Under the pieces are notes generated by a model. The model searched no databases and had not been told where the DNA came from. It was given only the letters and a program-made list of their open reading frames with translations. A program made the translations under genes and the position numbers. Below, piece after piece: positions 10,388 through 21,474 of a stretch of 64,000 nt of DNA. Source of the stretch: Pseudorasbora parva (Eukaryota; Chordata; Actinopteri; Cypriniformes; Gobionidae); assembly GCF_024679245.1 (NCBI RefSeq), contig NC_090176.1:44530586-44594585 (forward strand). Reading direction: 5' to 3'. Within the stretch, counting starts at the first letter, position 1. Every line of letters starts with the position of its first letter.

Positions 10388-10666
10388 CAGTCCCTGACAA
10401 AAGTCTTGTCGCTTGTGTACAAATTGACCTAAAGTGCCGCTGAAATATAATTCTAATGAAGATTTTTTTTACAAGAAATGGCTCATTTTAATCCCACCAG
10501 CTTTTGTGATAATGTTTCAGTGAAAAACTAAACTTTCAAAAAGTATTCTAATATTCACAGCTTGGTAAAGCCCATTGAGTCAATTTTTGCAAAGACATTA
10601 GTGTTGTCACCTTGTCATTTGAGCTTCACCTGTGACTAATAATGGATCAATTAGTTCTCAAGTGTG

Positions 10667-10674
10667 TATAAAAA
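10667..10674 (+). promoter_or_regulatory. TATA-like box upstream of the transposase
   Basis: 'tataaaaa' lies about 55 bp before the ATG of the transposase frame, a sensible distance for a TATA box with a short 5' leader ending 'ctctgcaaac' before the start codon. Confidence 0.45.
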
Positions 10675-10726
10675 GAACCCCAGTACACTAGACCTTCACA
10701 TCAACTGCAACTAGACCTCTGCAAAC

Positions 10727-11644
10727 ATGCCTAAGATTCACCCTGAGACTAAAGTTTTGATTATCAAGAGGCTGAAGACCAGATCCACTGCTGATGTGGC
10801 AGACACCTTCAATGTGTCTCAGCGTCAAGTACAGAGGATAAAAAAAAGATTTGAAGAGACTGGAGACGTTTTTGACAAGCCCAGGTCAGGCAGATCCCGC
10901 AAGACAACTACTCAAGAGGACCGTTTGTTGGCTCGAAAATCCAAGGCCAGCCCATTTTCCACTGCAGCAGAGCTCCACGAGACCTGGTCACCTGAAGTCC
11001 CTGTGTCAACCAGAAAAGTTTGTCGGATTCTGTCTCGAAATGGCCTGCTAAAAGGATGGACGCAGGAAAAGTGGCAGAAGGTGGATATTTCAGATGAATC
11101 TTCTGTTGAATTACACCACAGTCGCCGCAAATATTGCAGGAGACCTACTGGTGCCCGAATGGATCCGAGATTCACCCAGAAAACAGTGAAATTTGGTGGT
11201 GGAAAAATCATGGTCTGGGGTTACATCCAGTATGGGGGTGTGGGAGAGATCTGCAGGGTGGAAGGCAACATCAATAGTCTAAAATACCAAGAAATCTTAG
11301 CTACCTCTTATATTCCCAACCATAAACGAGGCCAAATTCTGCTGCAGGACGATGCTCCATCGCATACTTCCATCTCCACATCAAAGTTCCTCAAGGCGAA
11401 GAAGATCAAGATGCTCCAGGATTGGCCAGCCCAGTCACCAGACATAAACATCATTGAGCATATGTGGGGTAGGATGAAAGAGGACGCATGGAAGACGAAA
11501 CCAAAGAATATTGATGAACTCTGGGAGGCATGCAAGACTGCTTTCTTAGCTATTCCTGATGACTTCATCAATAAATTGTATGAATCCTTGCCAAACCGCA
11601 TGGATGCAGTCCTTCAAGCTCATGGAAGTCATACAAGATATTAA
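10727..11644 (+). CDS. Tc1-family transposase, 305 aa, in-frame internal deletion
   Basis: Cut-and-paste transposase acting in the nucleus on the TIRs of its own element. Residues ~10-45 form the first helix-turn-helix (paired-like), a GRPR-like linker follows at 52-60 ('PRSGRSRKT'), then a second helix-turn-helix (~65-106). The catalytic triad is D123 (in 'ISDES'), D208 (in 'LLQDDAPSH') and E244 (in 'DINIIEHMW'), with 35 residues between the last two. Family members are usually about 340 residues. Here the joint at 'RNGLLKGWTQEKW' (105-115) lacks roughly 27-30 residues that normally link the DNA-binding and catalytic parts, yet the frame stays open. The start is the ATG following a TATA-like box. 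Triad residues are intact; activity is uncertain because of the deletion. Confidence 0.9.
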   Translation: MPKIHPETKVLIIKRLKTRSTADVADTFNVSQRQVQRIKKRFEETGDVFDKPRSGRSRKTTTQEDRLLARKSKASPFSTAAELHETWSPEVPVSTRKVCRILSRNGLLKGWTQEKWQKVDISDESSVELHHSRRKYCRRPTGARMDPRFTQKTVKFGGGKIMVWGYIQYGGVGEICRVEGNINSLKYQEILATSYIPNHKRGQILLQDDAPSHTSISTSKFLKAKKIKMLQDWPAQSPDINIIEHMWGRMKEDAWKTKPKNIDELWEACKTAFLAIPDDFINKLYESLPNRMDAVLQAHGSHTRY

Positions 11645-12047
11645 ATTTGGATCTCACAGCACCACAACTTAATTTGCTGACATATTTTTGTATTTGCAGT
11701 AGATTTGTTCAATTTCTGTATAGGCGACAAAACTTTTGTCTTGCCAAAATTTGACCTTTCTGTCTTGATTAAATGATAAATATTTTTTCTGTGAAAATTA
11801 TTTATTTCAGTGCATTAAACATCATTTGGGAGGGTTTTAGCTTTTCATACGAGCTATTTCTAAATAATTAAAAGTCAGGTTAATATCAGGTATTTCTAGA
11901 AAATAGATAAGCGACAAGACTTTTGTCAGGGACTGTATATATATAATAATTGGAATATTATATTATGTTTTATAGATGGAGTAAAATATTTGTATCAGTA
12001 ATCTGGTGAATTTAATAGGCGGGTTAAGACTGGATTTAGATTTTTAA

Positions 12048-13291
12048 AGGGGTCATATAATGCCATTTTTGTACAAGTTAATATGATTCTTTAGTGTCTA
12101 AATGAAAACTTTGTAATATACTTTAATTAAAAATTATCATTAGTATTGTAAGAAAACACTTATTTTACCTGGTCAAAAACAGCTGCGTTTTCACCAAGCC
12201 ATTTCAGTGCATACGGCTTTAAATGATAATGACCCCGCCCCTCTGTTCTGTGAGCCGGCATGTTTAGCTGTTGCCCTTGACAACAGTAGAGGTGTAAGAA
12301 AGGTGACGGGAGCTCTGAGGACACATCTGTGCAACCGTTTCAATTTGAACCAGAGTCAGACCTGGGACAAGATGACGGCTCCAACGAAATTCAACAATTA
12401 AGGCTATACAGGACGTTTCTGAATGGTTGGTTAACGTAATGTCAGTGATCCATAACGTTATCTATGCATTGTAATGACTGTTACAACACTGTTTTTTTTT
12501 TTTTTTTTTACAGTAACAGACACCGTTATAAACCATCTACATAATAAAGCTTAGTGTTACCACATCCATGTTAACTTTTAAACCAGCGTACACAGTTTGT
12601 AGTAACACAATAACCATAACACGTTGTTCATTATAAACGTGGGATTATGAATAATTTTGAGAACGTCATATATATAGAAAGCATGCCGTAATTTAACTTA
12701 CCCACTTTAGCCGCATTCATCGTGAAGCGTTTCAAACTACACTCACTTCTTCTGGAGGGGCAGCAGGAACACGAAGAGTTGGTACAGATCCTCCATTCAG
12801 GAGCAGCTTCTTAGAAAAACCTGCTTTATACTGACCCGCGGTTATAAAGCGGCCTGGTGAGAAATGCTTCGCGGTTCTCGCAAACGTAAAAGCATTAAAG
12901 AAAACCAAACTTAGCCACTGCGTCTTCAGCGGTTCGGATTTAGGAACATCAGAATGACTGCTGTGTTCATTATTATACCCAAGAACAGAACGCCACAATC
13001 GCTTAGACGCCATTGTGCTCCAACGTATCAACAATGGCGGACTATGACAGCTCGCTAAGGGCCGGTCTGAGGTGAAACGCTGCTGTCTATCAACAGTCGT
13101 GGGAGGGGCGTCCGACAGTGTGACATCACACGGTCAAACAGCTTGATTTGAGACAGGAGAAAACATAAGAAGATTTAGAAAAAAACACTGGATGGATTTT
13201 TATCATTATAGGATGGTTGTGTACAGGCACTGCCAACTCACATTTCCATAAAATCAGCTTGTAAAAGTGCATGTACCATTATATGACCCCT
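12048..13291 (-). mobile_element. TTAA-type (Kolobok-like) non-autonomous transposon
   Basis: Flanked by TTAA on both sides (12044-12047 and 13292-13295), with perfect 15-bp TIRs AGGGGTCATATAATG. The 1.24-kb interior carries a decayed THAP domain on the minus strand but no catalytic region. A well-known fish repeat has the same ends (recalled). A fragment with similar right-end sequence lies near 33730. Confidence 0.88.
12771..13013 (-). pseudogene. Decayed THAP domain
   Basis: In a 100-codon minus-strand frame, residues 8-88 align by eye with a THAP domain: the segment 'VPKSEPLKTQWLSLVF' carries the conserved Pro and Trp, then 'KHFSPGRF' (HF motif), 'GQYKAGFSKKLLL' and 'GSVPTL'. The zinc ligands before this (expected Cys pair) have been lost. 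It ends where a splice site might once have been, and no transposase core follows. It is read as the fossil DNA-binding exon of the element's former transposase. Confidence 0.6.
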
Positions 13292-13295
13292 TTAA

Positions 13296-16200
13296 AATGT
13301 ACTGTAATGGAATAAAAAAAAATTATGTTTTAAAAAATCTATTACAATTGTTCCAAAAATTGTTATTGCTGCTCAAGATTTTGTTTTGAGTTAATTATTA
13401 CATTTACATTATGAACATTAATAATGTAATACTTGTTACATTATGTGCAGTTATTACATTATGAGTTGCTACTGAGCCTTTAGACTGCTTTTAATTTATT
13501 ATTAATTCAAATCTTTGTAAGACTATAATAAGAATCACCCTTGACAACAATGGAATGATAAAACTCTAGTAATGAGAATGTTTGGGGATAATGTCCTTAA
13601 TTGCTGTGATAATATCATAATGCAAAAATCTGTAATGTCCTTAAATAGGCTTCATTTTTTTGTATACTAAATATATTTTCTTTTTTCTCTTTTTCTTTTT
13701 TTGGACCTGGGCAGGTTTTGTGCAATTCAGAAACGCATCTGTTATGAGTCACATTAGATTCTCATTGAGTTCCACCCACCAGGCCAGGAGAAGCCAGGAG
13801 TTGTTTTATCAACTTATCAACACACTAATGCTATTAAATGTTATCGAAGCATGACAGTATACCCAGTGGCACTGTCTGCTGTCATGCTGTAGTGCTAACG
13901 GGGGACCGAAAATCAGACGTCTGCACTAAATTGCACTGTTATATAACATCTGAAGCACAATCAAGTGAGCTGCCTCTTGAAAGGCCTCCAACAAACTTCG
14001 GTCAAGGACAATCGTGTACTTCAAGGTCAAGTGTTCTGTCAGTACTTCAGGATCTCAGTGTGAACATCAGCTTGCTGTTCCCTCACACTTTATATTTATC
14101 TCTTATGGATGTGAAACTTCGGCTCATCCTGTAACATTTGTGCTATGGATTTGAATAAAACTACGCAACTTGTTCAGAAAATGTTAGCTATTATTTTTCT
14201 AACCAATTGGACTAATGACTGTAACTGTAACTTATAACTTTTTTGCATTCAGTTTATTGCTTAGACAACAAACGCCCTGTTAACTTAAAAGACTATCAAG
14301 ACTGTCAGACACTTTGTGATGAGGCTTGCAATAGATATTGTGTATATTTGACACTTGTTTCTTCTTAAAGGGCAGCCCAGAAAGTCACTTGTATTCTAAT
14401 CTCAGAAACCAATGAAGGGAAAATTATATGGTATTGCATTTTTTAAACAACTTAAAGTCAACTTAAACATTATTTATTCTTTCAAATTGTATTGAAATAA
14501 CTGAAGTTTCAAACGCATAATTGTCCATGAAACAGTTAAGAAGATTTTTTCCTTTTCTTGACATGGTTGTTTTGCTCACAATGACAGTTCCCAGCAAACA
14601 AAAGCCATCATTTCACTGTCTCGGTTAGCTATAGAACCGAGCTGTTTATATAATCTGGCTATGGTAACCACCTTCTAGCCAAAATAACCTTGAATTTGAT
14701 TACATGTTGTTTTTTTTGCCAAAGTAACTTGCGAGATGTATGATTCCATCATGTAAGCAAAGTCAGCAGTGATCACAAGGTGTTTCACAAGGGTTCAATT
14801 TCTTTGACATGTTCATGTTTTAGATGATTAATCTATACTTGGGCTGTGGTTAGATGTCTGTTAAATGCTCACTAACAGCCCAAATTTGACCTTGTTTAGA
14901 CATCAGGGCTGTGTTTGAGCGGCCATTATACGTCTTTTAAACACAAAATTGCTTGATGGGTTCATATCATCACAGCTGTCAAGCTCCAAAAACATCATAA
15001 CAGACTAAGTATGCAACATCTTTCTGTGAGGAATAAACTGAAGTTTGGTAATTTTGGGATGTATGAGATTTATTGTTGCCTAGCAACTAGTGGTTACATT
15101 TGCAATATTCAAAACGTCTAGAGTCTAGAAACAAACAAGAGAGTTCATCTCCTCATGGGGATCCAGTTTGCCTCGAGGAGCAATCGATCTGAGATTTTTC
15201 TTTTTACTTTTTGCATGTCATGCAAGATGTTTTATTTATAAAGCACTTTTCACAATGCACATTGCTTCTCTGCAGCTTTACAATACAAATATTGCAGTAA
15301 TAATGTCTTCCATAAGGTCCTCTTTTAGTAAAAAATGATGTCTTAATATACAGTATTTGTATTATTTGTAATGTTATAGATTTGGTAAGTTGGCATGGGC
15401 ATCTATAGGCGCTCGAGCACCCACGGAAAAACATGAGATAGTCTCTCCATTCATCGATTGAGATCTGGGAACCTAAAATATAAACAATACATATTTTTAA
15501 AATATTATTATTTACTGCAAATGCATGATTTTTTTTTTTTATGTCTATAGAAAAATACGCTGGAAGCAGTATTCAACCACATGAAATATATCAGGTATTA
15601 AATTATTCTGCCTTTCTAAGCCCATTTCATCTGCTTCCTTACAACAGTTTTCAATTCCTGCTGAATTGCTCTTTATATTTATTTATTTATTTATTTTATG
15701 CATGCTCATTTCAGTTGTAGTTAATTACATATTCAAAGAGGCAAGCAAATTTGCTCCAGGCATGGCATTGTGCCCCAGCGTGCCTTGCACCTGACTTGAC
15801 GTTTGCTCTCGGTTTTACCATGACCTTCATTTTGTCCTTTGCTTTTGTTGTGCAACTGTGCATTTAAACATCCCTGACTTAGCTGTCAGTGCAGTGGGAT
15901 TCAGCGCTATCTTAGAAGAACAGGGGTCATTTCTCTCTTGTTTCTTCTCTTTGGCTGGCAGGGAGGGCCCTCTATTATATATGGCTGTATAGAGGGGTGG
16001 ACAGCATTCGCAGGGGCAGTGTGTTGTTTGTTCAAAGGCTGAGGCAGAGGCTGACCCAGCAGAAAGGAGCTCTTGTATGCCAGAGACACAGGATGCCAAA
16101 GCTCACCTTCCTCTTTCCTGCCATTCCCCCTTAGGGGCTCTGCCAATGCAAATGTGCACCTCCAGCCTGGAGCCGAATGAATACACTCGCAATAAATGAC

Positions 16201-16558
16201 TTCAGTTCAGTCCATTTAGCTCTTTTTCAGAACCTGAGCTGCCTTGCTGTTGTCCTTCTAAGGCAGCATGTTAACTGAAATGATCCTTCATAAGTGACTG
16301 ATTTGAAACGTTCACTGTGAAATTTTGAATGCAGGCCCTTGTTAACATAAAAACTGCTCGATGAGTGAGTTTTTTCTTCTGTGTTCACTGTTCATGTATT
16401 CCTTTGTGAAAGAGGAGGTTTGGATTGGATTGGATAAACTTTTAAAATAGCCAATAGTGTTGCTGTTGTTACAGTTTGTCCAATGTTTTATCTGTTTTCT
16501 GGAAGAGATAGATTACAAATAATATAAAAAAAACGATCTGTAATAATCTGTAAGATGT
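13296..16558. other. Unassigned AT-rich sequence (3.2 kb)
   Basis: No coding frame with family features and no transposon ends were recognised. Small items seen: a T-rich tract at ~13680-13700, an (ATTT)n run at 15675-15697, and moderately GC-rich sequence at 15900-16170. Open frames there (for example 15827-16146) have no recognisable domain. This may be intronic or intergenic host DNA. Confidence 0.45.
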
Positions 16559-16840
16559 TTCAATATTTTTTAAACAAATCTCTACTCAACAAGGCTGAAA
16601 TTCAAGTAATATTGTAAAAAATATTTTTACAATTTAAAATAAATGGTTTCTGTTTAAATTAATTTTAAAATGCTTTTTTTTTCAAGTGATGTTATTATAA
16701 CCCTAACCCAAAGCTGAATTTTCAGCATCATTACTCCAGTCTTCAGTGTCAAATGTTCCTTCAGAAATCATTCTAATTATGATGATTTCCTGCTCAAGAT
16801 CAATCAACCTCAAAATAGAAATCTTTTGTAACATTATACG
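16559..16840 (+). repeat. Dispersed fish repeat R, left part
   Basis: 'aaagctgaattttcagcatc', 'attactccagtcttcagtgt' and 'ccttcagaaatcattctaat' belong to a repeat that is extremely common in teleosts (from memory). Its continuation ('ttttgatcagttgaatgcaa', 'taaaagtattaa') is found after a 993-bp insertion, at 17834-17915. Copies in the opposite orientation lie at 21475-22005 and 31917-32117. Confidence 0.7.
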
Positions 16841-17833
16841 CAGGGCTTTACATTAATGCCTGCCAAATGCGGGTAGATTTCGGCTGTCGGGGTAAGGCAC
16901 CCACTCTCTAGCCACTTTAGCAGGTTGAATATAATTTTAGCCTACAGTCAAATTAAATGCCAAGACTGTCGTATCACAAAATTACAATTCTTTGTAGATT
17001 AACTTGCAGTTAGTGAAGGCTGGATTGGCGGAATCGCACTGAATGACACACAACACAAGCGTTCTCTCTCTGTCGCACGCATGATCAGTTCTCCTTGCGT
17101 CTGAATAGTCAAATACACGCGCACACAGATGTCAAATGCCCATCGTGTGGAATATCTCACGTGAACACAGTCGGTTATGTCTTAAGTGTACGTAAATAGG
17201 TGGGCAATAACTCGATATGTATCAGGATATTACATCCATGCATTCAGCAGCCATTAAATACCTGTCTGTCATTCTTCTTCTTTTTCTTTCGGCTGTTCCC
17301 TTCAGTGGTCGCCACATCGAATCATCTCCCTCCTATCATTAATAGGAATTCTATTCATTAATGTTAATCAAACAACTACAGATGATATTTAAATGTATAC
17401 ATATTAAATAAATCTACTGTATCTGAAAAATGTTTTTTTATTTTTTTATTTTAAGTTTTTTTGTAATTTGCTTTGTTCAAAAAATATATAAAAATAACTC
17501 ATATCATATTAAATTTCTCATATTAGCCTATGCTCATATTGCCCACCCCTTGCCCCCCTGCACATACCAGCTGAGCTGATATACAATGTACTCTTGATTT
17601 GAGTATTTGTCACTCTGCATTTGAAAGTTTAAAAGGTTTTAAATATTTTAAACAAAGTAAAATGACTCAAATTCAAGTAATTTAAGCATGCCAAAGTCAA
17701 CTTTAATAATATAAAATGTAATTTCCAAACAGCAAAATTGTGGACCGCAGAAATGCTGAGTGGCTAGTAACTTTTGTCAACCAAACCACTAGCCACAGGG
17801 GCTGGTGAGCAAAAAAGTTACTGTCACACCCGG
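16841..17833. mobile_element. hAT-like non-autonomous element inside repeat R
   Basis: The left end CAGGGCTTTACATTAA resembles the CAGGGCTTGACATTAA ends of a fish hAT family (recalled). The right end, in reverse, is CCGGGTGTGACAGTAACTT, a degenerate match. The flanks ATTATACG (16833-16840) and ATTATGCA (17834-17841) look like a worn 8-bp target duplication. The element divides repeat R cleanly, which fixes its boundaries. Near the right end 'accactagccacaggggctg' is also typical of that family. Includes 'ttcggctgttcccttcagtg', a further dispersed motif, at about 17289. Confidence 0.68.
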
Positions 17834-17915
17834 ATTATGCATTTCTTTATTGTTATTTTTGATCAGTTGAATGCAAATAAAAGTATTAACTTCATTTCTT
17901 ATTTAAAAATCTAAC
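17834..17915 (+). repeat. Dispersed fish repeat R, right part
   Basis: Continuation of the repeat interrupted by the hAT-like element: 'tttttgatcagttgaatgca' and 'aataaaagtattaacttcat' followed by 'tttaaaaatct'. Confidence 0.65.
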
Positions 17916-19012
17916 TGAAAATTTGATTGGTAGTTTTTCTTCGCAAAACGTTTATTGGATCAATTTTGATAAAATATCATGGTATTGAAGAACTATTTCT
18001 ACATTCTGCATTCTTAACTGACAAAACATTCTTTGCAGTGTATGCAGGAACTTGTCATGTCAGTATTCTTATAAGCATAAAAGATATTTGGCAAAATATA
18101 TATTTTTTTCTGTTAGGCTGAACTATTTTCAATGAGCTTGTTGCAGTCCATTCTGGCATTGCTTTATTCATGAAGAATACATATGATGCTGCCCTTGATT
18201 TTGGTATAAAAAAAAAAAAAGTATCTCAGAAGGCAGCATAAGCCTACCATTTGAAACCACCTTTGTGATGCCTTAATACCCTGTCTAGTTTGGCAGCTCA
18301 CAGGTTTCAGAACAGCTAAGGTCTGCCTACATATGGAAGGTCAAAACAACACATCTTGCATCTCTGAATTTACATTTTATTTCAACCTTGGCAAATCAAT
18401 GCTAGATCTGGACGTAATATATTATGTGAGATCAATTATTTCCTTCTCTGGCTTTCTTTGTAGAACCCCGAGGTGTGTTCTCCGCCCAGGCGCAGAGAGA
18501 ACGTGCCGGCAAGGTTGATTGATAACCTCCCACTCACCGCAGTACTCATCCCTTGCCTGCCCTGCGGTTTTCTCGGCTCCGTGGACTGGACTTCCTCTGG
18601 GTAAGACAGAGATGGCGGAGGCCCATTAGCAGGCCCCTCACGCAGGTGTCGTCAGAGCCTCATGCTGTGCAGCGGGATGGATTCACCTTGCCTTTGGAAG
18701 AGAGTGCACTAGACAGAGAAACAACAAGGTTAGGAAAGATGCGGGGGGAGGTTGAACTGTAAATTAATTTAACCCTGCAAGCACAAATATTGCTGGAGTA
18801 CTTCAGTGTTTTCTACAGGATTAGAAATCCTTTAAATAATTTGGCAAACAACACTATTTCCAACATTTTATTCAAACCCCCTTTTTTAGTCAAAAATATT
18901 GAAAGGGAAAAAAATAGATAGAGATAGAGTTTGCTGCAGAAATTCTTCTCATTTACTGCGGTTTGGCATTGATTTGTGGCAGCACTGCTGATTTTATGTA
19001 AGCTCAGTACCC
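17916..19012. other. Unassigned sequence with a GC-rich patch
   Basis: Mostly AT-rich and unrecognised, but 18465-18760 is markedly richer in G+C and CpG than its surroundings ('ccgcccaggcgcagagagaa', 'tgccctgcggttttctcggc'). No convincing exon, promoter or repeat could be assigned; the open frames there are short (61 and 69 codons). Confidence 0.4.
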
Positions 19013-19741
19013 CTGTTTACATGCACACTTTTTTGTCATTCCGATTAAAATAATTCCGATTGAAAGATTCAGTGGACTGTTTACATGAGACGTTATCTAA
19101 ACCAATCTGGGGTTTACATGTGCTGACTTTCAATCGCAAACATCACAGAGCAGTTTGTCTGACGCATCATGTCGACTCTGTCCTCTCCAGCAGCTGGAAT
19201 GTGTTTACGGATGCCATAGCAACTCTCAATGGCCATCAGGACTTATACAGTTTTATAAAAGCTATTTATTTGTTGTTAAGTGTAATCATCTCATCTCACC
19301 CAAAAAAATCTTCTGTCAGGCGCTGTTGAAGTAAAAAGTGCCTGGGACAAACGCTGTTAGGGTGTAGCCCGGGCTATGTCTGTGTAATTATGCCAGCATT
19401 ATCTTCATAACTTCTTACGAAATAAAAAGTTTACCCCTCAGAAAAATTAACTTTCCTCTCAACATTATAGCCTGCGTGTGAGCGCAGCGCGCATTCAGTG
19501 GTGAAGCGCTGTATCACGTCATATAAGGACGCACACTGAAAAGTAATCGGGTCAGGTCGGTTACATGGTTAAATTTTTCGTTTGATCAGTTCATGAGAAG
19601 GTTTATCCCACCCCTCTCAAACCGATTACAATTTAATTCAGTTTGGGCATTTTTATTCTGATTGATTTCATGCATGTTTATATGGAGCATTTTCATTTGG
19701 ATTGGACTTTTAAACCGATTACAGTGCTCCATGTAAACTCT
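19013..19741. mobile_element. Non-autonomous DNA transposon with gtttacatg ends
   Basis: The left end 'gtttacatgcacac' and the reverse complement of the right end 'gtttacatggagcac' form an imperfect TIR, with 'ccgatt' motifs repeated inside both arms ('attccgattaaaataattcc', 'aaaccgattacagtgctcc'). No coding sequence. A related style of end occurs in the insertion within the Gypsy 5' LTR (53073-54230). Exact borders are uncertain by a few bases, and the target duplication is not clear. Confidence 0.55.
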
Positions 19742-19751
19742 CCTAGTGTTG

Positions 19752-20533
19752 TAGCCTGGATGCTAGCCGAATTCAGCCCCACCCACAACATTAGTTCAGT
19801 CTGGACTTGATCCGTAGAGGAGTAATTATGCCCGAACAGAAACTTTTCGGACCAATGAAATCATCAGGGCGGGCTTTAGACGATAATGGACAGATGATCA
19901 ACAGTAACGTAATCATGCACGTCATCAAAGGGGCTTGGGTTGAATTTATTCTAATCCTAAATGGAGAACTTGTTTGTATATGCATTTGCCTTCACTATTT
20001 CTCTCAGAAATGAGGATCATGTTGGGTAAGTACTCTGTGTATCCTTAAAAAAATTTTTTACAACACCGGCAAAGATTGTTTATTCCAGCGTGCGTGCAAA
20101 CAGGGTTGCCAAGTTTTTACAACAAAACCTGCCGACTACTAGCCCAAAATAAGCTCAATAGATCCTCGCTGGGGTTCTCCAGAAAAAACTCTCCAGAGTT
20201 TGGGGGGTAAAATGTGTGTTATTTTGGCAAGGTTGCCTGCTAAAATTCACATTCCTGGGTCTAGATATCACATAATTGAGGTCTCTTTAACCCTCGGACA
20301 TGGAAAACAACCCGGGGGGAAAAGCAGACTTGGCAACACAGTGCAGTTGAGTTCTCTTGACATTTGACAACTAACGTTAAGTGTCACTCCACTGCTCTGA
20401 TTGGTTGTAGGTCTATCCAGTTGAGGTCTGGTTCAGTTGAAACACGCCCCATAATCACAGCCCAATAGAGCAGTTTCAGACTCTAGTCTAGTCAGATATT
20501 CTGACTAGACTTGAGTATGATCACGTCAGGCTA
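19752..20533. mobile_element. Mutator-like short element, copy 1
   Basis: Begins TAGCCTGGATG and ends ...CGTCAGGCTA, an imperfect TIR. The flanking 9-mers CTAGTGTTG (19743-19751) and TCAGTGTTG (20534-20542) agree at 7 of 9 positions. The same terminal sequence with an exact 9-bp duplication is seen at 49363-49898, supporting a shared family. Interior non-coding; includes a perfect 12-bp hairpin at 20485-20511. The right end is only 10 bp from neighbouring sequence and the left only ~10 bp from the preceding TIR element. Confidence 0.65.
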
Positions 20534-20542
20534 TCAGTGTTG

Positions 20543-21474
20543 TGCAATTTTAGACCTTAATTGGAAATCTTATAATGTGATATAGCACGATTAAAATATC
20601 CATTAAAATTTAATTGCACAAAAGAAGTATTTCAGATACGTACCCCGTGATATAATGATAAACAAAAAGAAAATGGGTAAAGCGGCATGTGGTCTTTGGC
20701 TCATATTGAATCTCTAAATAGAAATAAAGCCACATAGCAGGCAGATATTTACTCCTGCTGCAATTAAGACCTGTATCGATCTCCTCCCTATTACATTAAA
20801 ACCACGCAGGGCTATAATTTAATCCATTTCAAGTTAATGTCCCTAAGAACACACCGTACATAATCGTCAACATGACTAATTGTACCATGCATCGCAAATA
20901 AACCACAGAGGCCCTATCATCCCAGCAGCTGATTACAGCAGGCTGAGAGATGAGCTGACCTTCTGTAACAGAGATCCGTTTTAAATCTCTTGTTGCAGAC
21001 TCAGTTAGCGTGGCAAAACTCATCATAAAACAATGATATTTACCTGCACTGACACCCTTTTCTCAGAATAGAAATCTCAAAAAGAGTTATCAGAAAAGAA
21101 AAGTTCAAGTGAAGAGAGCATCATGGGTGCTTAGGTCTTCCCTACAGATGGGAATTTTACAGAATTTTGCTCACTTTGACTAATGAAAGCTTTTGACTAG
21201 TGCTGTTTTATGTGTATTGGCATAATTCAGTGTTAAAATGAGCCTGTTTTTTGTAATTGATTTTCCACTTTTGTGAGTTGAACAGTTTTATGAACTTTTA
21301 CGAAGGATTTTACAAAGGAAAAAAGCAAGCCACGCACATTTGGTAAATCTCAGCCTGACCATGATGGCGATTCATTGAAAACTACATTAAACTACTCTAC
21401 ATCAAACATATCTAGGGATATTTTTTTGATTTTTGACCAGGCACATGCTTATTTCTAACTATCTGTTATACACT
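20543..21474. other. Unassigned sequence
   Basis: No repeat or gene recognised. Includes 'taatttaatccatttcaag' and other low-GC sequence; the minus-strand 65-codon frame at 20829 has no family features. Confidence 0.45.

Larger units (their letters stand above)
10388..11935 (+). mobile_element. Tc1-type transposon, nearly complete
   Basis: 1548 bp, flanked by TA (10386-10387, 11936-11937). The outer TIRs are 27 bp and identical, starting CAGTCCCTGACAAAAGTC. An inner copy of the motif ('gacaaaacttttgtcttgcc', 11725-11744) lies inside the right arm, as in IR/DR elements. It encodes one uninterrupted transposase frame (10727-11644). It was inserted into a TA microsatellite. The intact ends and frame suggest it is the youngest Tc1 copy here; an in-frame deletion in the protein makes current activity doubtful. 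Confidence 0.95.

Noticed and set aside
12207..12401. 64-codon plus-strand frame in the TTAA element
   Set aside because: No domain; the meaningful remnant in this element is the THAP-like region on the other strand.
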